Positions 60,101 to 64,000 of a stretch of DNA of 64,000 nt are shown piece by piece. The translations under genes were made by a program, and so were the position numbers. This DNA comes from Anisakis pegreffii (taxonomy: Eukaryota; Nematoda; Chromadorea; Rhabditida; Anisakidae). The stretch spans positions 186,001 through 250,000 of the forward strand of contig JAPYMA010000908.1 of the NCBI GenBank assembly GCA_035041965.1, written 5' to 3'. The notes beneath the pieces were generated by a model that made no database searches, was not told the origin of the DNA, and saw nothing but the letters and a program-made list of their open reading frames with translations. Every line of letters begins with the position of its first letter. The first letter of the stretch is position 1.

Positions 60101-62753
60101 GGCACAAAATCTATAAATTCAATTCTCCACATATCACATATCTCGTATCAATGGTACCCTCTCTAATTGTACCATGTATCTATATCACATTGCATTTGTC
60201 AGCAACACTGAGTAATGCTGACATCAAATTATTCATTTAATCAATCGACAGATCTTCGATAGAATTTCACTCAACCAAAACATTCCCTATCCAAAACAGT
60301 CTCTCTCTAACTCATTGGGTCTTACTACAAATTTTTTTAATACAAGCGCAAATGATAAGTCCACGAAGCTGACTGATATTTTTATGATATGTACAGAAAG
60401 TTGATATAATATCTTCAAGCAGTTCAACTCACCCAGATTCTCTTAAGACATCCGAGTTGCCGCAATCGCATGCTCCACCAGCTTGTGAAAAGAACCTGTT
60501 GAAATCATGTCCTTGGTGGTTGGAGTTCTGGAAACAGTCAGCGCACAGCGACATACCTGTCCAATGAAACCGAACGTTAGCCCATTCCAATTAAAAATTC
60601 TTTCTCAATTGCAGAAGCCCATTTATCAAGCCCAATCAAAAATTCAATCGAGAAAGCAACACAATACAACAACGAATCTGATCACTCACAAGGGTTGTAC
60701 GCACACGTATTGCACCGATAAGCAATCGCATCCGATGACCATACTGCATTGCATTTCAATGAAAAATCATATTGCTTCACTGAAACACACCGAATTTCAA
60801 ATGTTCAATTCAACGATATTATCATATCACTCAATTCAATCAACGTCCACTTCTAACACTGAACATTTCACTTATCGAGTGACCGTTTCATGTGGTCACC
60901 GAATCAACACATACTTCCTGACCACATAACTTTCATGCTTTTCAGGAAATATACGAGAGAAACTGAACTAATCCGCAGTGAAATAATTCAAACTCATTCG
61001 TCCAGATACATTAAACTTTTTTGCATTATACGATTTCTTATATTTACTAATTCTTATTTGTGAATTGTTAATGTGCATTCACTGGAAAAAAACGAATAAA
61101 CAATATGAAAATAGCTGACTGACTCTTCTCTTTGAATGATGTCAACGTGTCGCCTTGCGCGATGAACAGTCGGAGTTCATCTCGAGTACGTGTCCGGAAC
61201 GAGCTCACCGAGGCGGTGTCGAAACCCAGCAGAGCATCCAAACGATCCTCTAGAACTGCTGCCTTTTCCCTGCAATCAGCTTCATCAGTTCCGATCGAAT
61301 ACGAATTTTTCAACAAATACAACCAATCACCACAAAATGCTACTCTTATGAACTGCTCATCGTTTGCCATCAAATCACTATTTCATACTACGTCCTTGGA
61401 GATAAACTATGAGATCAATTGGGATGTCCAAAATCAGGAAATTCTCTCAAATAATATAACAACAATTGGATATTTGAAATCATGCCGCGCGAAAACTTTT
61501 CAGAATATAATCGAAATTTACTAAAACGAATCCAGTTTTTCCAGTGAAAGATAATCCAATTGCACTATAACTATAACAAGCGATTCACACAACTTCTTCT
61601 AGAGGTATCATGTTTTGCTTTTAGAACTGGAAAGTCGATGGACAGTTCTAAAAGCATCCTTCAAATCCAAAAAAGAAAACTCCATTGCTAAACTGCTTAA
61701 AATGACAATCAAATCGAAGAAGGAATTTTTTACGTTGCGATCATGAACCTACAATATCACTGCTTACAAATCAATATCAATATCTTATCTTACAATATCA
61801 ATATCTCATCTTACAATATCTTACGTATCAATATCTTATCAATATCTTACAGTATCACTGTTCCGCAAAATTTTTTTAATATTCATAATCAGCTACACGA
61901 GCTCTACAATATGATATATATCTCGTCTGGAAACGTGAGGTAATCCTGACTATATCCTGAGCATGTTTTCTTTGGAAAGTTTCTTCTCACTGAGAAGAGC
62001 TTAATACTCCACTGTATATCCATGGTTCATATGGCACTGAATGGTCTCATTCACCCCAAATCTTTTGAAATACGAACCGATTCTCTGGCGAAAGTCGTTC
62101 ACAATAGCGACCACCGAACAGCGGACAGCCTGCTGCCTTTAGCTCATCGCACATTTCTTTGAAGAAACGAGCCTCCTCCATAATTTTGGTTTCCTTAAAC
62201 GTTTGTGAATGCATGGAAAATGTCATCAACGATTGAAGTCATTGCTGTTGAAGATATTCACCTTTGAATTCGAGAATACTGCACAGAGAATTCTATTGTA
62301 AACACTGAGAATTTGTAGAATGCGATATTGTGGATTGGATAATGGATCCAATTTGTGGATTTGAGTGGATAAGCCATATTCTTCTACATCTTATAGAGCT
62401 TATTGGTTTGAATTCAACCAAATATTTTTCGGGTTCCTGTATGTGAATGATGCGGAAGTCAGTGTCTTCATATATTGTGACCGAAGGTTAGTGAGAGGGA
62501 TTGCTGTTCCACATAGTAGTGATCATCAGAGAAATTGATCAAACTTGATACAGTATGCTCATGAAATTAATTTTTTTTTTGATTTTCCATTCCTTGGCTA
62601 CCCCAAAGACCCAATTATAAGTAGATCAAAATCATCATGTGAATCAAAATTTACCCAGTCCTGTTCCTCCATTTTCGTGTCCAAATCCGAGTTACTGCTC
62701 AGGTCACTCGAATGTGCCGATCCGTACTCATTAAGTGAGTCGCCTGGGGGCAT
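45171..62753 (-). CDS. UBR3: E3 ubiquitin-protein ligase UBR3 orthologue
   Basis: A RING E3 of the UBR family, which transfers ubiquitin from an E2 to substrates in the cytosol. Forty coding exons chain in phase from ATG at 62,753 to TAG at 45,171: 1,985 codons, close to vertebrate UBR3 (about 1,890 residues). Borders: 62753-62655, 62193-62078, 61269-61124, 60779-60690, 60556-60433, 60110-59987, 59868-59752, 59544-59436, 59197-58983, 58869-58741, 58528-58408, 58002-57766, 57174-57107, 57013-56894, 56663-56457, 56204-56077, 55921-55739, 55422-55236, 54984-54824, 54527-54341, 53927-53650, 53059-52844, 52456-52312, 52197-52093, 51788-51704, 51249-51107, 50983-50873, 50612-50491, 50365-50269, 50130-49988, 49762-49689, 49320-48941, 48413-48257, 48170-47989, 47859-47773, 47045-46892, 46612-46521, 46213-45992, 45847-45708, 45324-45171. 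UBR box at residues about 128-198, RING about 1,210-1,335, C-terminal Cys-rich part about 1,815-1,935. Most uncertain: exon 1, the exon 2, 25 and 31 donors, and the exon 8 and 10 acceptors. Confidence 0.92.
45708..46213 (-). other. UBR3 C-terminal cysteine-rich domain exons
   Basis: The last three exons carry [19 protein letters not shown] and EVVCLDSCC, then [15 protein letters not shown] and [20 protein letters not shown]. The spacing and the WGS.YLD.HGEED..LRRGKPL signature are diagnostic of the UBR3 C-terminus. The final exon adds FTFDHLPTF, which corresponds to the family's terminal TFDH motif. All putative metal-binding Cys/His positions are present. Confidence 0.9.
47160..47295 (+). 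mobile_element. RTE LINE 3' fragment in a UBR3 intron
   Basis: Nearly identical to the end of the element at 28,021-28,322, from CCAATAAGATGGAAAGACGA to the GGCCAATCCAGGTAA tail. It lies antisense in the intron between UBR3 exons 35 and 36. AAAGCATCTT occurs on both sides (near 47,119 and 47,295), suggesting a target duplication of uncertain extent. Confidence 0.75.
48612..48834. mobile_element. Fold-back element with repeated TTTGCCTAA phrases
   Basis: The two halves are approximate reverse complements. The left half reads CTGCCTAGAGACGTTTTGCC, then repeated ACACATTGCCTAACGGACAG-like phrases, and the right half returns them as TTAGGCAAA and GTCCGTTAG. The ends share CTGCCTAAAGACGTT with the element at 53,254-53,398. 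It has no coding capacity and lies in the intron after UBR3 exon 32. Confidence 0.7.
50491..51788 (-). other. UBR3 RING domain, split over four exons
   Basis: Exon 25 encodes [17 protein letters not shown] (first Cys pair). Exon 27 encodes [16 protein letters not shown] (C-x-H-x2-H-x2-C). Exon 28 encodes [16 protein letters not shown] (last Cys pair). This is a RING-H2 pattern with the long internal insertion typical of UBR proteins. All eight zinc ligands are present, so catalytic competence is expected. Confidence 0.9.
51953..52045 (+). mobile_element. Short RTE LINE 3' fragment with target duplication
   Basis: It matches the last ~90 bases of the RTE element and is flanked by a perfect 10 bp repeat, ATATCAGAAA (51,943-51,952 and 52,046-52,055). 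Immediately after the right repeat another short TCCAGGTAATTCAGGTAAT tail follows (52,056-52,074), which may be a second tail-only insertion. It lies in the UBR3 intron between exons 24 and 25. Confidence 0.8.
52525..52804 (+). mobile_element. Full-length non-autonomous retroelement in a UBR3 intron
   Basis: Second near-complete copy of the element at 24,414-24,710: it starts near TTGGACATCGAGTGGTTG and ends with the RTE-like tail (AACGTTACAAACGTTTGATA, then GCCAATCCAGGTAA). It is inserted antisense between UBR3 exons 22 and 23, about 40 bases from the exon 22 donor. I could not find a clear target duplication. Confidence 0.75.
53254..53398. mobile_element. Short fold-back element, same family as 48,612-48,834
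   Basis: It opens GGTACCCAGACAA...CCTAAAGACGTTT and closes AACGTCTTTAGGCAGATTAT, so the ends are inverted copies. The centre has TCCGTTAGGCAATGTG. About 145 bp, in the UBR3 intron between exons 21 and 22. GGTACCC at the left end is shared with the larger copy. Confidence 0.65.
55155..55178 (+). mobile_element. Tail-only RTE fragment
   Basis: GAGCCTAGCCAATTCAGGTA matches the last bases of the RTE tails with a few changes. It is too short to be certain, but four other copies lie in the same gene. It sits in the intron after UBR3 exon 18. Confidence 0.4.
58900..58936 (+). mobile_element. Tail-only RTE fragment
   Basis: ACAAACGTTTGACGACAGCC followed by TGGCCAATCCAGGTAA is the 3' terminus of the RTE LINE and the derived short element. 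It lies in the intron between UBR3 exons 9 and 10. Confidence 0.7.
59987..60779 (-). other. UBR3 N-recognin-type UBR box, exons 4-6
   Basis: Read across three exons, the zinc-binding UBR box is complete: [20 protein letters not shown], then [20 protein letters not shown] and ESGFCARHG. The AGGACDCG and RESGFC motifs and the following [18 protein letters not shown] distinguish UBR3 from UBR1/UBR2. The family uses this domain for substrate contact, although UBR3 itself does not bind classical N-degrons in mammals. Confidence 0.93.
61770..61862 (+). repeat. CAATATCTTA-type simple repeat
   Basis: About eight copies of ATCAATATCTTA and CTTACAATATC variants lie head to tail in the UBR3 intron between exons 2 and 3. 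No coding content. Confidence 0.85.
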
Positions 62754-62770
62754 CACTGAAAAATCTTTTA
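62754..62770 (-). promoter_or_regulatory. Candidate trans-splice acceptor at the UBR3 start
   Basis: On the minus strand ATTTTTCAG ends two bases before the ATG of exon 1. A consensus acceptor so close to a start codon is typical of spliced-leader addition in nematodes. If instead it is an ordinary acceptor, an upstream exon exists that I could not find. Confidence 0.45.
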
Positions 62771-64000
62771 CGCTATTTTAGTGTTAGTGTTGGCTCTGAT
62801 TCTTTGTCTATTCAGCACATTTTTGATACAATTTCATACAAATGATTCGTGTATTACCTGAAGTCGGGTTCACCCACATATTAAGAAACAACTCATACAG
62901 TACGCGCAATAGACACATGCTAACGATCAATAGAATAACAGCTGATCTATATCAACTGATCATTAGAACGAAACCATTTGATTGAAAACAATAACAATGG
63001 AGAACAATAACACTGATAACGTTTCAGTGTGCCCACATTTACGACTATGTAAGTGGACTGATCAGTTTCATTGCTGGTTGGCTGTGTTGGTAAGGTGTTC
63101 TATACAACCCGCAGAAGACACATTTCATCATGACTGTTGTGAAGATGCATTAGAAAAGGACACTAAGAAAGGAATACCAACAGCATAATGCACAAGAATC
63201 ACAGTTCATTAGTTTTTAAAGCAATATGGAAGTTGTTCATGAGATTAGCAATGAGCATTTCTACTTGTAAGCTTCATGATAAATTAGCTAGAGATGATAC
63301 ATGAAATCAATCGAGAAAGTCAACATGCAGTTCATAACATCACATGACTATCGTATGGTAGGTGGTCCGGGAAGATAAGAGGTTATCAAGGTTCATCAAT
63401 TGGAATCTAAATGGCATTCTCAGCGCCGAATAATCCCTCGCTGAGACGGTCGGATATCCGTTAAAGATTAAACAGAATATTATATTCTAATGAGACGTGT
63501 GAAACCCGCCACATGTTGTTGCGATTAGCAACATGCGCTAGCTATCTAGCACTTAAGTTGCCACGATGCGTTTGATTTTTATTTGCGACGAGAAAATTAT
63601 AGGTGATTCTTGAATTTATGCGGGTTTTATCTAAAATCGTTTATTTCCATTGTGCCGATGAAATTGCTAAACCCGTTGGCTGATATTTCCTCAATGGAAT
63701 TTCTCAAGTTTATTACTGAGATTATTATCCATCTTAGGCAATGGCTGAAAAGTACTGAAAAGTTTTTTCAAAGCACTGTTTCCATACGCATTGTTTGGTT
63801 ATCGTCATTTTTCTTATAGTTTTTTTTTTGTTTTATTAGGAATGAATTGTAGCAAAATAACGGGTGCTACCGTGCCTGTTATCACAGATGCTCGTGTGCT
63901 CATACATTTCACACATAAGTCGAAGCCTGCGCGTTAGCCTCATCACTGGGCTAATCGTAAGTCTAAGCTTAAGCATACTCCTGATTTGACTTCGAATTGC
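62771..64000. other. Upstream region of UBR3, no gene seen
   Basis: No exon with paired splice sites on either strand. The frame at 62,982-63,188 lacks support. The last ~80 bases (TAAGTCTAAGCTTAAGC) resemble the CCTAAGC-rich centre of the fold-back element at 4.8-4.95 kb and may be the edge of another copy cut by the window end. Confidence 0.4.

Noticed and set aside
1..64000. CRISPR arrays, bacterial operons, rRNA genes, phage or viral genes
   Set aside because: The window shows spliced eukaryotic genes throughout; no spaced direct-repeat array, rRNA core sequence or viral protein motif was seen.

Overview
This is eukaryotic, intron-rich, AT-rich DNA and most probably comes from a nematode. 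The signs are short introns with T-rich acceptors (mostly TTTCAG or TTTTAG), candidate trans-splice acceptors just upstream of several start codons, degenerate TTAGGC-like fold-back repeats, and RTE-type retrotransposon tails. The species cannot be named from the sequence alone. All gene models were assembled by hand from splice signals and reading phase.

Right third (45.2-62.8 kb, minus strand): one large conserved gene, an orthologue of the N-degron-type E3 ubiquitin ligase UBR3. I could follow 40 coding exons whose phases chain without a break into an open frame of 1,985 codons including the stop. The UBR box, the split RING and the C-terminal cysteine-rich domain are all recognisable. Its introns carry RTE LINE tails, a short interspersed element and two fold-back elements.

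Left two thirds (about 0.8-43.3 kb): an accessory region dominated by three units (A, B and C, plus strand) of a gene family I do not recognise. Each unit has a similar ~3 kb 5' part ('head' exons H1, H3, P1, P2, Q) followed by different numbers of a recurring four-exon helical module (alpha, beta, gamma, delta). Homologous exons keep nearly constant lengths and phases, so modules can be added or lost without breaking the frame. Unit C is compact (516 codons as modelled). Unit A reaches 909 codons and is followed by three further, partly broken modules. Unit B has at least 1,002 codons and a degraded 3' end. An inverted three-exon cassette of the same family lies at 34.3-33.6 kb.

Between units B and C (29.0-32.8 kb, minus strand) sit two tandem four-exon genes, each predicted to encode a 120-residue secreted, cysteine-containing protein. 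Their signal-peptide exons are identical while their mature exons have diverged strongly. The second gene is wrapped in a nearly perfect 190 bp inverted repeat next to the inverted cassette, which marks a recent rearrangement.

The modular family and the secreted pair are the best candidates for undescribed biology. Neither function can be assigned from sequence alone.
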